Source: Blasia pusilla
Lineage: Eukaryota; Marchantiophyta; Marchantiopsida; Blasiales
Length of the DNA stretch: 64,000 nt
Reading direction: 5' to 3'
Assembly (NCBI GenBank): GCA_050084515.1
Contig: CM114272.1
Location: forward strand, 10,168,001 to 10,232,000
Of this stretch, positions 22,889-37,767 are shown one piece after another. Within the stretch, counting starts at the first letter, position 1; every line of letters starts with the position of its first letter. The position numbers were made by a program, and so were the translations under genes. Below the pieces are notes generated by a model. It was not told the DNA's origin, did no database searches, and worked only from the letters and a program-made list of their open reading frames with translations.

Positions 22889-23638
22889 TCAAGATGCAGA
22901 AGATTGTCCTCCACCTGCAAGAAGATGAATCAAGCACACCTCATTAGTCACTTGGTTGAATTCGGTCTACGAAGAAACACAACTTGTATGACGAAAGATG
23001 ATGAACACACATGCACTATGTGTTAAGAGCTTACCCCGAGCTAAATTCATAATGGCCAATGAGCTGATAGCTTCGGATAAATCCACATGTTGGTCCTTTT
23101 CCAAGTGTAGTTGATCATCAATGTCAGTCTGGTCGATAAGGTAAACCCTTTTAGGAGTGACCCCAATCACCCAATCGGGTATCTGTTGTGATGCCTCCAT
23201 TAGATTCTTGATGTCTTGAATCTTGTGGGCTGTCACCTTACCTCCCTCGTCACCAACTACAACAAACTCAGTGTTTCCTCTTTTCTGGAAATAGGAGTGA
23301 AACCAAACGTGATTTCCAACCAACCGTGCTTTCGGACTGAAAGCCACGTGGTACCCAGCATCCCTAGCTGCCTGTTCTATGCAATGGTATGTATGTAGAG
23401 GGAACCCTAGGATGATCCAATCATCCAAATAACTACTGGATAGTAGGTGTGTGCGTTTGCAAATAAAATCTGCCAGATAGAAATCAGGGCATGAGTTTGT
23501 ATGAATGATGGGGCTCACCCATGTTTCAACCCACCCTTGATTGCCATACAGGAAACGTGTAACATTTTCTGGTTTCCTAACTAGCATATTCAAAGTCTGC
23601 ATCCCATTTGCATCTAAGAAGTGGACATTATTGGACAT
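22889..23638 (-). CDS. Unrecognised passenger protein in the MULE
   Basis: Exon 1 starts at an ATG at 23,638 (MSNNVHFLDANGMQ) and runs without interruption for about 200 residues to a canonical donor at 23,034 (CGGG|GTAAGC). A possible short second exon at 22,914-22,889, after TTGCAG, would add about nine residues and a stop, giving about 210 residues. The protein has the feel of a folded globular domain, with segments such as SSYLDDWIILGFPLHTYHCI and GYHVAFSPKARLVGNHVWFH. I do not recognise the family. There is no signal peptide or membrane segment. Its position inside the MULE, antisense to the transposase, makes it a passenger or a second element-encoded protein. Confidence 0.55.
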
Positions 23639-23639
23639 G

Positions 23640-25969
23640 ATGCGAAATGTAGTACACTAGAAGCCCTACAACTGAGGGAAATTCACATTCAAGACCTAGG
23701 TCGCTGGTAGTTGCAGATTTGACAACAGCAAGGAATTTTAACGCGCAACGCTACCCTGCATGAATTGCAAATGATTCCCGGATCAGGATTCCAAACAACC
23801 ATGAAATGGTTACAACTTCAAAGACGCAAAGAAGGACAATAGAGAAGGCTTACTAACCCTTATGGCTACAAACGCATCTTTGTTGACAGAAGTTGAAAGA
23901 AGTTCAGAAGGGTGTGGATGATGATAGTCTCTGTTGTTTGGGAGGGTCTATCTTCGACCCTGCTTCTGAAACGTTACCACCATAGCATCAGGTGATCCAA
24001 AATTACGAAAGAGGCAGCTGCCAAAGGTTGCGGATATAGTTACTTGATCGTGGTATGTAAGTATTCAGAAACACTCAAAGACATGAAGGATATTTTAAAA
24101 AGTGCACACATACCAGCTGGCACTTTTTAAAATTTCCATTCCAACCACAAGCGAGGGATTTCTCCGCTTGAATCGATTCATACTATCCGGGTCAGAAAAA
24201 AAAACACAACAAAAATTACCAAACTTGTGTTGAACTACCTCAGACATGATGTCTCATCCTGGTGTAATAACTAGAAATACACCTCACAAAATGTCTCGTG
24301 GAGTTGCCGCCTCCCATATCCTTCAGGTTACTCATTACCTACTGGAATGCACTCCGTCTAAGCCGATGGTGTTTCCCAGAGCTAATTATTGATTTTTTTG
24401 AAATGGGGCAGTGGTAGACGAGCTATCATGATAACTTGCTTTACCTACAACCTTCTATGTTAGGATGCTTACCGATTGTAAATGTGAAGTCGGTAGCTTC
24501 AAAGAACTTTTTTTTCTAGACGCAAAACAGCCATGAAAGGTACCTGCTAAACGTCCATCTTCCCCACAACTTTCATTTTCTTGTTGCCTTCGGCCTGATG
24601 AAATGAAACACGCAAATCAGGAGCGAGCTTAAGACTATCATAGCACTCAGCCAGAGCACAATAACCATACCACTTGGATAAAAGAAGATATAGATGAAGG
24701 TCCAGGTTCTTTTGTTGGATTGAAGATGAAATATGATACCAAAAAATAGTAACCTACAAATATCTCGCACAAAACCTCTCTATCCTACTTATAGATTGTG
24801 GGCAGAAAGAAGAGATCTACAGCCTTTGGGTCATAAGGGACTTACAAATGAACTCATCCGATTCTAGGGATGATGGGCTTTCGAGTAAAGAAATGAAAAA
24901 TACACGAAGGTATGTTTATAAGCGGCATTTCTGTTAAGTCACATGTATATAACTACGATAATGTGATAGGAGCTCCACTTGAATTTGATTCAGAGAATGA
25001 TACACCTCTGAAAACAAAGACAAATCAAGTGTGACTACACATGAAAAGTAATAGAGGGTACATTAATCCATAAACTTACATTGAATATGCATTCACATAA
25101 CACAAGTTAATATGCATTTGTCCAAAAGTTTGTATAACAACTTAACCTGGATGGGTATCTTGAATAGCTGTCTTGCTATGAGCTCTTTCAATTTCTGAGT
25201 CAAGGCTCGACGTACATGGTATGCCTGAAAATGATCACGGAGAACGTTCAGGTTTTCTTCTCACTACAATTATTCATGAGTGTGCAGCAGAATCAGAATT
25301 TTGCATCATACGCCCTACAAAACTTCGGAACTGAAGTATTGATTCAAAGCTCTGCTTCACTTTAGTCGATATATCCCTCACAACCGGATGTTCAGTAACC
25401 GGTTCAAACAAAAATTGTATCCTGTAAATAGATTCAAACTATTTTCATTGACTGAAAAGTAAATAGCCTGATGTCGGGGATTACATAAGTTATTGCAGGC
25501 ATATGAAAATCAAGTTGGAGTCTGAATGTCTATTTACCTTCTCTTTGTGTACAATAGTTGCCACACGTTGTACATTAGGCGACACGATGGTGCTGTATGG
25601 ACGCCTGAAAATATACAGAAACACAAACCTGCTAATTGTGGTTTTTTGACAGAAAACGAGCTTTTGGCTGAAGCATAAGGCCGCGGCTATCTGTTCTTGG
25701 ACCAATGGGGCGGCGTCGACTCACTTGTTTTGCATTGTTTGCCTCCTCCTTTAGAATGCTGATCGGTTGGCGCTGAGGCCTAACATTCACGTGCCAGGGC
25801 AGAGGGTGGGCACACTGGGAAGAGCTAGTTCAATCAACATGGCCAACTTCAACGGCACACTGGAACTCGACACGGTGATAGGTGCCGTTGTTCCACTAGA
25901 CATGCTTCAAGCTGAGGCGACACAATACTGAGGCAAAGATCTCAAAATGATATAAGGGCCCTGCATCCG
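23640..25969. other. MULE interior without recognised gene
   Basis: AT-rich sequence with no convincing frames. The text AAGGCCGCGGCTATCTGTTC at about 25,678 is a degenerate inverted copy of the terminal motif. Confidence 0.4.
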
Positions 25970-27300
25970 AGGAATTGTAGCTATACATGATTAGGACCAC
26001 AACTCATTCTGAGTGAACACTAAATTTCTGAGTGAACACTAAATTTCTGATTGATAGTTTCAGACACGAAGTTAAGACATGCGGCTTTCTCAACTGTAAA
26101 CCGTGAATCACCAAAGAGACCGAGACCGACTTCAGCGCGAGGGGAGGGGAAAGAACGTTTCGGAGCTCACTACAGAAAATTTAAGACCATGGTGCTGCGA
26201 AAGCCATAGATAGGCGAGAAATCAGAAGAATCCACAAGTGGGACCACAACTTATTTTGAGTGAACACTCTCGCTCTGAACTGGTCAGACACGATGTTAAG
26301 ACATGCGGCTTTATCAACTCCAGACCGAGAATCGCCAAAGAGACCGAGACCAAGATCAGCGCGAGGGGAGAGGAAGGAACGCCACCTAACTCACTACAGA
26401 AAAATTAAGACGATGGAAAGATACTGAAACACCAACCTGGATGGGTTGGCTCCGTGATAATACGATAAAATTCCGAAAAATTCAAGCTGCATCCGAGGAA
26501 TTGAAGCTATCCACAAGTAGGACCGCAACTCATTCTAAGTGAACACTCTCGCTCTGAACTGCTCAGGTACGAAGTTAAGACATGCGGCTTTCCCAACTCT
26601 AAACCGTGATTCACCAAAGAGTTTTCGTCTTGCTGAAAACTCTTGAGTTTTCTTCTGTGAGCTAGGCAGACATGCGCTAACAACGAAATCGCTTAACGAT
26701 CGATTGCATAGCCGACCGCGCACTACGTGGGAGACGAGGATTTGGAGGTTTCAAAAGCCTTAGATAGCCGCGGCTTTCCCAACTCTAAACGAAAGTCGAC
26801 GCTCGCTCTCGCTCTAAACCGTGATTCACCAGAGGGATCGACACACAGATAACCGCGAGGGGAGAGGATGGATTAACAACGAATTCGATAGCGATGGGAA
26901 GTCTTACTGGAAATCTCTCGGGTTTTCTTCAGTGAGCTAGGCAGACATGCAGCTGAACACCCTAAACGCTTAACTACCGATTGCATAGCGAGCGCGACAA
27001 CGGGAGGTTTCGAAAGCCATAGATAGCCGCGGCTTTCCCAACTCTAAACGAAAGTCGACGCTCGCTCTCGCTCTAAACCGTGATTCGCCAAAGAGACCGA
27101 GACATAGATAAGCGCGAGGGGAGAGGATGGATTAACAACGAATTCCATAGCGATGGGAAGTTTTACTGGAAATCTCTCGGGTTTTCTTCAATGAACTAGG
27201 CAAACATGCGGCAAAACACCCTAAACGCTTATCGACCGATTGCATAGCCGAAAGCGCACAACGCGAGAGCGAGGTTTGGGGTTTCAGAGAGGAAACAGAC
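25970..27300 (+). repeat. Subterminal direct repeats of the MULE right end
   Basis: About five imperfect units of 200-300 bp follow each other. Recurring landmarks are GAAGTTAAGACATGCGGCTT, CTAAACCGTGATTCACCA, AAGAGACCGAGAC and GCGCGAGGGGAGAGGA. In the last two units these join GAAAGCCATAGATAGCCGCG, the very terminus of the element (about 26,755 and 27,010). Subterminal repeats of this kind often bind transposase; that role is inferred here. Confidence 0.8.
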
Positions 27301-27358
27301 GAGGTTTCGGGTCGCGGGAGACGAGCAACAGTCTTTCGCGTTCGCTCGTCACCTTCAC

Positions 27359-27734
27359 GCTCCGCCCGTCCATCCGTGGAGCCGTCCAGCCGTCCGTCCA
27401 TCCGCCCGTCCGTCACTCCGTCCGTCACTCCGTCCGTCCGTCCGCCCGTCCGTCACTCCATCCGTCACTCCGTCCGTCCCACTCCATCCGTCACTCCATC
27501 CGCCGTCCATCCGTCCATCCGTCCGTCCGTCCATACGTCCGTCCGTGCCGAACCCCGCTCCATCCCGTCCGCTGCCGGTATTTCCGATCGCCCAGCCGTC
27601 CGTCGAACTCTGTCCGCTCCATCCCCGCTGTCCGCTGCCGGTATTTCGGACCCTAATCCCGTGCCGAACCGCCTGCACCTAAGGCCTAATCTACGCGGCC
27701 TTAAATGCATGGCCGCGGCTATCTATGGCTTTCG
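27359..27734 (-). repeat. Right terminal inverted repeat of the MULE
   Basis: The outer part is the reverse complement of the left terminus, with a few substitutions. The inner part is an array of CGTCC units (CCGTCCGTCCATCCG, GTCACTCCATCC). Text around 27,565-27,600 duplicates the CGCTGCCGGTATTTC segment found again at 27,632-27,650. Confidence 0.88.
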
Positions 27735-27742
27735 GTAGAAGG
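27735..27742. repeat. Right target-site duplication of the MULE
   Basis: GTAGAAGG, identical to 13,538-13,545. Confidence 0.85.
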
Positions 27743-28678
27743 TGGTTTAATAAAGAGTAATCGAATGTAAAAATATTTGTAAAACATACACGATCTATGT
27801 GTATTTATATTTATTATAGTTTAAATGAGGGTTTTTGGGATATATACGAAATAAAAAAGTATTATATTAGCGTAAATTACGTGAAAAAAAGAAATTAATG
27901 ATGTTGCACGTAAATTTTTCAATTTTTTTTACTTATAACATGTGAAATTTTTTCTTATTGTCCAATTCCAATTATCAAGTGTCAAACAGAAAAGAGCTTG
28001 TAAAGTGTTTGCAAATCAAGAAGACCCAAAACGTTCTCCCATAATAGTATAAATTTTTTAAATTGTAACAACATTTTGAAACTAATTTGGACCCTAAAAA
28101 TTGATTTTGAAATTGTAAAGAAAAGAAGGATATAGGATTTTTTTGGCCAAGATTTAGCAAGATATAATTAACCTGTTATGAGTTGTAATTAAAATTCCAA
28201 ATTAGAGTCAACTAGAATTTCCCAGCTCAGCTCAACAGGAAAAGACGACAAGCTAATTGAGATTAGCATTTAAAATTAGAATGCAAGATTACAAGGATTA
28301 GGAGATGAAGGCTCGGATGATCTACACTGTACGAAGTAGCTGGTGTGGGCGTGTTGGAGAGCTCCGAGTTGATTCGGTGATTGTAGCCGTTCAGAACAAA
28401 AGAGCCAAAACTTAGCCGAACCAAACTTCCGAACCTGTGCCGAACCAAGAGTCCGTGCGTGCAAGGCATTCACTGGAACCGCGCGCGACCGTGGGCCTTC
28501 GACGCGAACTGTGGGATGAGTCCCCGGGGCGCGGCGTCACAAGCCTTCACTGAATCATCTGGACGTCCAGATGATTCGTTCGTTTCTGTGTTCATGTCCG
28601 TCGTCGTCTCCTCGCAAACTCACGTCTCCGGTCTTTACTCCTGCGAGGATATGTTTGTGTTTTCGCTCCAATTCTTAG

Positions 28679-28916
28679 CCAGATTGGGATGAGCTTCTCC
28701 CCGAAGGACATCTTGAAAGCCCAGGACACCCAGCAAATCAGGACCGCTGAGAAAGCGTAGAACGACATGAACGCTGAGTTCACGGCCCATTTCTTCTTCA
28801 CCACACTCCCGTATAAAATCACCAGCCCTGGCACGCACTGCAGCCCCACGAGCGTGGATGCAACCAACTGCCATGCATTGTCACCTTTGTTCAGCCAATC
28901 CGGGTTTGAGGTCCCG
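28679..28916 (-). pseudogene. AMT2-like ammonium transporter, truncated N-terminal fragment
   Basis: The minus strand reads [20 protein letters not shown], then [20 protein letters not shown] and [20 protein letters not shown], ending at FGEKLIPIW. This is the N-terminal region of plant AMT2/MEP-type ammonium transporters: the WQL-ending extracellular start, transmembrane helix 1 and helix 2. There is no ATG in frame before it (a TGA lies at 28,919-28,921). After IPIW the similarity to the family stops, with no donor at that point. About 78 of an expected 450-500 residues are present. It is either a captured or duplicated fragment or one exon of a gene whose rest lies elsewhere. The sequence itself is well conserved, so the event may be recent. 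Confidence 0.75.
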
Positions 28917-28921
28917 TCTCA

Positions 28922-32359
<3,438 letters not shown>

Positions 32360-32687
32360 TACTCATTAAGTAGTGCTGTCGTAGCCTTGCGACCATAGAC
32401 CCAGCATACTGGTTGGACGGTGCTTGAGACTGGGATGGGTGTAGAGAGAGAAGCAAGTGAAGAAGGTACCATATGAGAGGAGGGAGACACTCTCATATAG
32501 TGTGAGTCTTGACCAAACAACGTGTTTGTGCGGAGCTTCAAGTGTCAACCAAGAAGCTCTTCACCACACCATCTACTTTACCTGATTGGGATCCCCAATA
32601 GACATTACTTACGATTGCAATGACTTTGGGCAATGAATCAAGGCTCTGAATGTGTTGAACAATTCTGGTGCTACCGGCTTAGCGATA

Positions 32688-33224
32688 TCAAAGCATATGC
32701 TCTTGCTTTGTGTGTTGTGAATTTTGCGAGGAGACCAAGTAATGACTAGAGGCTTCGTCCCCATCGTCACACAAGGCGCAAGAGTTTAGTTGTGTTCCCA
32801 TCCTGCTTTTCTTATGGTTCAGGGGATTGCCCCGTCCTGAACTTGAGCCGGGTTCCCAAGCAAGGGGTTCCCCATAAATAGTTCTTCGATTCGCCCTCTC
32901 GGGATATACCGTCAAAAGAGAGAGGTCGGACATTTTCATGGCTTCCTCCGTGTTGTTCTGCTGTGAGCGTTTGCCCACCGCTTTGGTTATGGTATCCACG
33001 AATGCTTTCTCATCTTGCTCCCCCAGTTCAGGCCTGCCTGGGAGCTTGGATGCTTGCACAATCTCTTGAACCTTTTTCGCCCAAGATTTGGCTTTGTTTT
33101 CTGGGTCTTCTTTGGGTCCAGTTTTCCCAATCACCTCTTTAGGATAGCGATGGGAGTCCATTGTCTCCAGCTGCCTCCGCCATTTCAACTTGGCGATATC
33201 ACGTCTATCCTCCAAGGGTTCCAC
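32688..33224 (-). pseudogene. LINE ORF2 C-terminal region
   Basis: The frame begins LEDRRDIAKLKWRRQLETMD and ends with a Cys-rich CALCDDGDEASSHYLVSS, which resembles the C-X2-C...H zinc-knuckle-like motif that closes many LINE ORF2 proteins. The middle (KAKSWAKKVQEIVQASKLPG) is basic. The preceding 350 bases continue the RT thumb in broken frames. Confidence 0.65.
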
Positions 33225-33576
33225 ACCTAGTTCGATCTCTCACACCAATGCGGGCTGTTCGTGATGAAGTTGACATCATACCAAACGCCTCACCAAAATT
33301 ACCTGACTTCAAGCCTATCCCTTTGTTTGGTGTTGGCATCCCACCTTTGCTGCCCGTATTCCAGCGAGGGACGAATGGTATGCAAAATGACACAACGCTT
33401 TACTTGCCTGATGTGATGTCCCGACATCAGAGGAATCTGGACAGACCGTTCACCTTCTTGTGGCCTTTCTCGGTAGTCTTCTTAATGTGTGCATCCCACA
33501 TGCAATCTTCCGAGAATTCTATGCCCAGATAGGTGTAGGTAGCCACACGGGGGATCTCTTGGTCACCCCAGTACCA

Positions 33577-34367
33577 CTATTGGTCTTGGTCCTCCTCCTT
33601 GCCATTGAAAATCATCACACCCCACTTCAGTACATTTGCCTCCATGCCCCACATGTCACACCAGATTTTGGTCAGGGAGATCATCTCTTGGAGTTTCTCT
33701 CCTGTTTCCTCGAGGCCACCAAAGTCATCAGCAAACATCAAGGCAACAATAGAGCTGTTGTCCACCCGTATGCCTAGTCCACTATCCTCCATTTCTTCCA
33801 ATAGGGAATTCACGAAAATGTTGAAGAGGGTGGGGGAGAGCGGGCATCCTTGAGCCACTCCTTGCTTGATGTCGAATGTCACACTCTTTTGGCCATTCAC
33901 CAGAACTCTACTCCTTGTGTTCTGAAACATCTTCTCCACCACCCTCCACATTTTCCCTCTCAGCCCCGCCTTCCATAAGAAAGCCCGTCACGCCATACAG
34001 TGTCATATGCCTTCTTCAGGTCCAAGAAGAAGCAATAGGTGGGTTTCCCCTCTTTTTTCCTACCCTGGATGATGTGACTGAAGGTGAAGATGTGGTCCAC
34101 GCATCCTCGGGCTTTCCGGAAGCCAGCCTGGCCTTCCTTGATGACAGAATTCTCCTCTAGGTGCACAGAGATCCTATGGTTGAGTATACGGCAAAGGAGC
34201 TTCCCGACTACACTCAGCAATGTAATACCCCTGTAGTTTCCAGGGTCTTCTCGCTCACCCTTCTTGAAGAGGATGGGAGTCTTTGTGGGATGACTTCTGC
34301 CCGCCAGACCAGGTTGAAGAGACTCACTAGAGAACGAGCCATAGCAAAGATCGCCATACTTTAACAC
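33577..34367 (-). pseudogene. LINE reverse transcriptase
   Basis: The upstream piece carries FKKGEREDPGNYRGITLLSV, EGQAGFRKARGCVDHIFTFS and FLDLKKAYDTVWRDGL, i.e. RT blocks 1 to 3 of non-LTR elements, with the first catalytic Asp in LDLKKAYD. The downstream piece carries QGVAQGCPLSPTLFNIFVNS and ALMFADDFGGLEE, with the F-A-D-D active site. The two pieces are in different frames, so the protein is interrupted near 33,955. Confidence 0.85.
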
Positions 34368-34607
34368 TCATTCACAAGCTCATCACCACCACTTTGCTTT
34401 GTGGTTCAAGTTCTTTGATCGCTGCTCCCACCTCAGGCGGGGAGAACCAATCATTATATCGTTGCAGCTCAACCTCATCATCTGCCTTCTCCCGTTGTAT
34501 CTTTACAAAATCCTCCACCACCCTCTCGAAGTTCGCTCTTCAAGGGATGTCCAAGCGGGCTTCTGCCTAACTCCTTGTAATGGCCTTCCAACACATGTCG
34601 GATCTGT

Positions 34608-36100
34608 TTAGTTTGTGGTCACCATTCCACCATCTTTTCTCTTCAAGGCCTTTACGTCGTTTCGCCCCCTGGCCTTGCTCAATTTCTGCACTTCCATCCA
34701 AAACTTTTTCTGATTCTCTGTGAAATTCTCATTGATGGATGAGTATGTGGCTTGGTTCATTTTCTTCTTGTGCATGCGCGAGAAGACGGGTTTCTGCGTG
34801 AGGGCCACATACTCGCCCACAAGGATGCATCGTCCCCGGCTTTGGCACTTGTGACATACGCTTCCCTTCGTTTGGCAATGGTGGCTTGAGTTCCAGGACC
34901 ACCATTTGACGGCTCTGCCGCATATTATCAATTTCTGCCCGGCGACAATCTCGGCGGCATCTGTCATTCCACGCTCCCACCATGCCACCATCATGTCCCG
35001 ATTGTTCTTGTGAACCCAAAGGTCTTGATGATGTAGATTCAATGAAAGTGTCAAATGCCAAGAGATTTTCTTCCACTTGCCAATGTACACCTTCTTGTTG
35101 CCCTCATCTTGAAGTCCTCTATCCTCCATTTCTTGATCACCCTCTTCACTTTGGTTTGGTCGAGCATTTTAGCCTTTCTTTGCAACTCTGTCGAGACCAA
35201 TGAATGATCTCGATCTTCAATGTCTGTCGCATCCATTGTGATCTTCCCCTTTGCGTGTGTAGAGTTCCTCATCCACAACTATGTAGTCCACAATGGAGCT
35301 CTCATTCTCCTTGAAGTTGACCCTAGTCCAAGCCGGGATCCCACCTTATGCCTATCATTAAGTGCCATCGTTGAAGTTCCCTCAACATCGTGATCAGCCG
35401 TAGTGTGCCATTGCCATTCACTCTCACATCTCCAAACATCCCAATCTCCGCTTGGGGATCGGTGCCTTGCCCCACCCAGCTGTTGAAGTCTCCAGCAAGA
35501 CTATGTTCCCCTTTTGTCCGGAACCCAAGGCAATCGTTTTCACACTATCAAACGCTGCCTCTTTAAAGCCATTGATTCACTTGTTTGTAGGCATGTAAAT
35601 ACACCCGATATACATATCCCGCGAGTTGCACTCGGCTCGGACTTTGACCCATATCTTTGTGTTCATACACAAGGCCTGTCTTGATGATCTCACACCTATC
35701 CACCATGAAGTCTCTCGATGAAGAACCCGACACCCTTCATACCTTTGTTGTTGTTACTTTGGGTCTTGCACATCTTTCCAAACCATGCATAGTGTGGTAC
35801 ATGGGGTATCTCCATTAACTTGGTTTCCCAAGTTTCTGGCCCCCATATATGTATTTGATTTTTCAGCAAAACTTCAGCAACCTCCGGTGCTTCATTGCAT
35901 GGGTCGATCCACGAAGTTCAGTACCCAAACGGAGACTGTCACTAAGTGGGTTGGGGATCGGCGAACACGCTTTTGGCGTCGGTGTGGGCTGCTATGCGAC
36001 ATGGAACCTCTTCATGTGCAGACTCTTCATCGCTGGTCCCTTGGAGAACACTAAAGACATTAGGTGTGTAGATTACCAGCGGTTTTGTGGAGATGGGCCT
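34608..36100 (-). pseudogene. LINE endonuclease region and linker (remnant)
   Basis: A continuous frame at 35,129-34,608 ends in the stretch NENFTENQKKFWMEVQKLSK that precedes the RT in plant LINEs. Upstream, short fragments around 35,300-35,660 read like the metal-binding and catalytic segments of an APE-type endonuclease (RDMYIGCIYMPTN, then VDYIVVDEEL), separated by stops. The whole is inactive. Confidence 0.6.
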
Positions 36101-37082
36101 TTCCTTCAAGCTGGAACCACCTCGACTACCATAGCCCTCGATTGTAGGCACGTCTCAGATCTTGAGACACCTGGGTTTTTGTGGCAAGCCAAGTATTGGC
36201 CTCCTCTACCCTTGATAGACGCCTTGAAGATACATTGATTGCCGTTCATCATCCGAGTAACCCGAGCAAAGAGAGAATTCAAAGCCCAAAGCTGCACATG
36301 ATCTTAAATGAGACAAAGTCTCTTGTGGGACATACACCCAAAATGATCATGTGGAACCGTGGTCTCCTCCTCAGACCAGATTGAACTCGCTGCCCAGTCC
36401 GAACTCCGGGGGGCCTTTGAGCGTCTCACATAAACATGTCGGTATTCCCCACCCGGCTTGGGGATGCTAGGCTTTGGTATGCGCCTTTGATAGGTGAACT
36501 GATACTCCTCACAAGCTTGGGAGGGCGGAGATATGTTGGGCTCAAGGTCGCTGATTATATGTAGAGGTTTGGCAAACAACTGATTTAGGATCAGGGAGAA
36601 TGTTTAAGCTCCCAGCCCTGAGAGTCAGACAGGGACTCGCTGTCCTATTTGTGCGGACGGGCTGCCTCCAAGGGGGAGGGTGCCCAAAGAGAGCCCGCTT
36701 GTTACCCCAGAGATCATCACTACCGCCAAGGTGAGAATACGGCATTAGGTCAGAGAGGAGGGCCCGTGAATCCGGCTTCAAAAGAAGGAGAGGTCTCCAT
36801 TTCTCCAACTAAGTCCATTGGACACCTTACTTGTGGCACAAGCGCCACAAGTCACATGGATTACATGACACACTAATCCACACCTACCAACCAGGAAACG
36901 ACATCGCAAGCTCACTCTGAGGTTCCAACTACGACAATGGGCAACTCGATAGAGAGTATTGCTATATTGCTTGCACGCGGTTCACTCATTATAAGCTACC
37001 CAGGAGCAGTGCTTTAGAACATGTCGTCCCAACATACCAGGCCTGTCGGGACTTGTAGTTTTGGGGTTTAAACCCAACCAGG

Positions 37083-37290
<208 letters not shown>

Positions 37291-37464
37291 GATTTTAAGA
37301 ATTCATTCTCTCTATCATGTGCATAGATATTGCTCAATAATTTACATCGTCGTCATCAAAGACATGCACATCAACAAAAGATACCATACTCATTCATGAA
37401 ATGTAAAAATATAGATAAGTATGTATCAAAATATCTCCAATCACAAGGTAAGAAGAGACATAGC

Positions 37465-37767
37465 TCTATTGCCTCATGAAAAGAGGCTCAACAAAGAGAG
37501 AATAAGCTCTCGAGCTAACTCTCCTTGGTATATCCATTTCCTCCTCCCAAGCTATCTTCTTGATGATCTTTGCAAACAAACCAACCTCATTCGCTCTCAA
37601 CCTACAATAGTGGCTCAAACGCCATGTTCTGCAATGGAAAATCAACTATGCTCATAATAGAAACTTACCTAAAATAATAAGTTCCTCTATATGACTTCAA
37701 ATGAGCCCTAACAAAAGAGAAACCCGCTCTCTCATGTTGTCTGAGTCCTCTCATAAAAGACATGACA
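37465..37767 (+). repeat. Dispersed repeat, copy 2 of 3
   Basis: Related to 10,865-11,240 and 47,630-48,002: shares CCTCATG(A/C)AAAGAGG, CAACAAAGAGA, TCTCCTTGGTATA, CTAAAATAATAAGTTCCTC and the ending AAAGACATGACA. This copy is shortened in the middle. Confidence 0.65.

Larger units (their letters stand above)
13546..27734 (+). mobile_element. MULE (Mutator-like DNA transposon), 14.2 kb
   Basis: The two ends are inverted copies starting CGAAAGCCATAGATAGCCGC and match over more than 100 bp with a handful of differences. They are followed by arrays of GGACG units on both sides. An exact 8-bp duplication flanks the element. Inside are a plus-strand MULE transposase (14,987-17,836 and a probable extension) and minus-strand passenger coding sequence (20,085-23,638). 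The right third (25,970-27,300) carries subterminal direct repeats that contain the terminal motif. The clean target duplication and well-preserved ends suggest a fairly recent insertion, although the transposase shows at least one frameshift. Length is large for a MULE, explained by the passenger genes and repeats. Confidence 0.88.
32640..36800 (-). mobile_element. LINE-type non-LTR retrotransposon, broken
   Basis: Reading the minus strand, an endonuclease-like region (about 36,100-35,270, frameshifted) is followed by a linker (35,129-34,608). A reverse transcriptase follows in two pieces (34,367-33,960 and 33,951-33,577), then a C-terminal region (33,224-32,688). The order is that of plant LINE ORF2. 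Many frameshifts are present. A further unassigned minus-strand open region lies upstream to about 36,800. I see no clear poly-A tail or target duplication. Confidence 0.82.
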
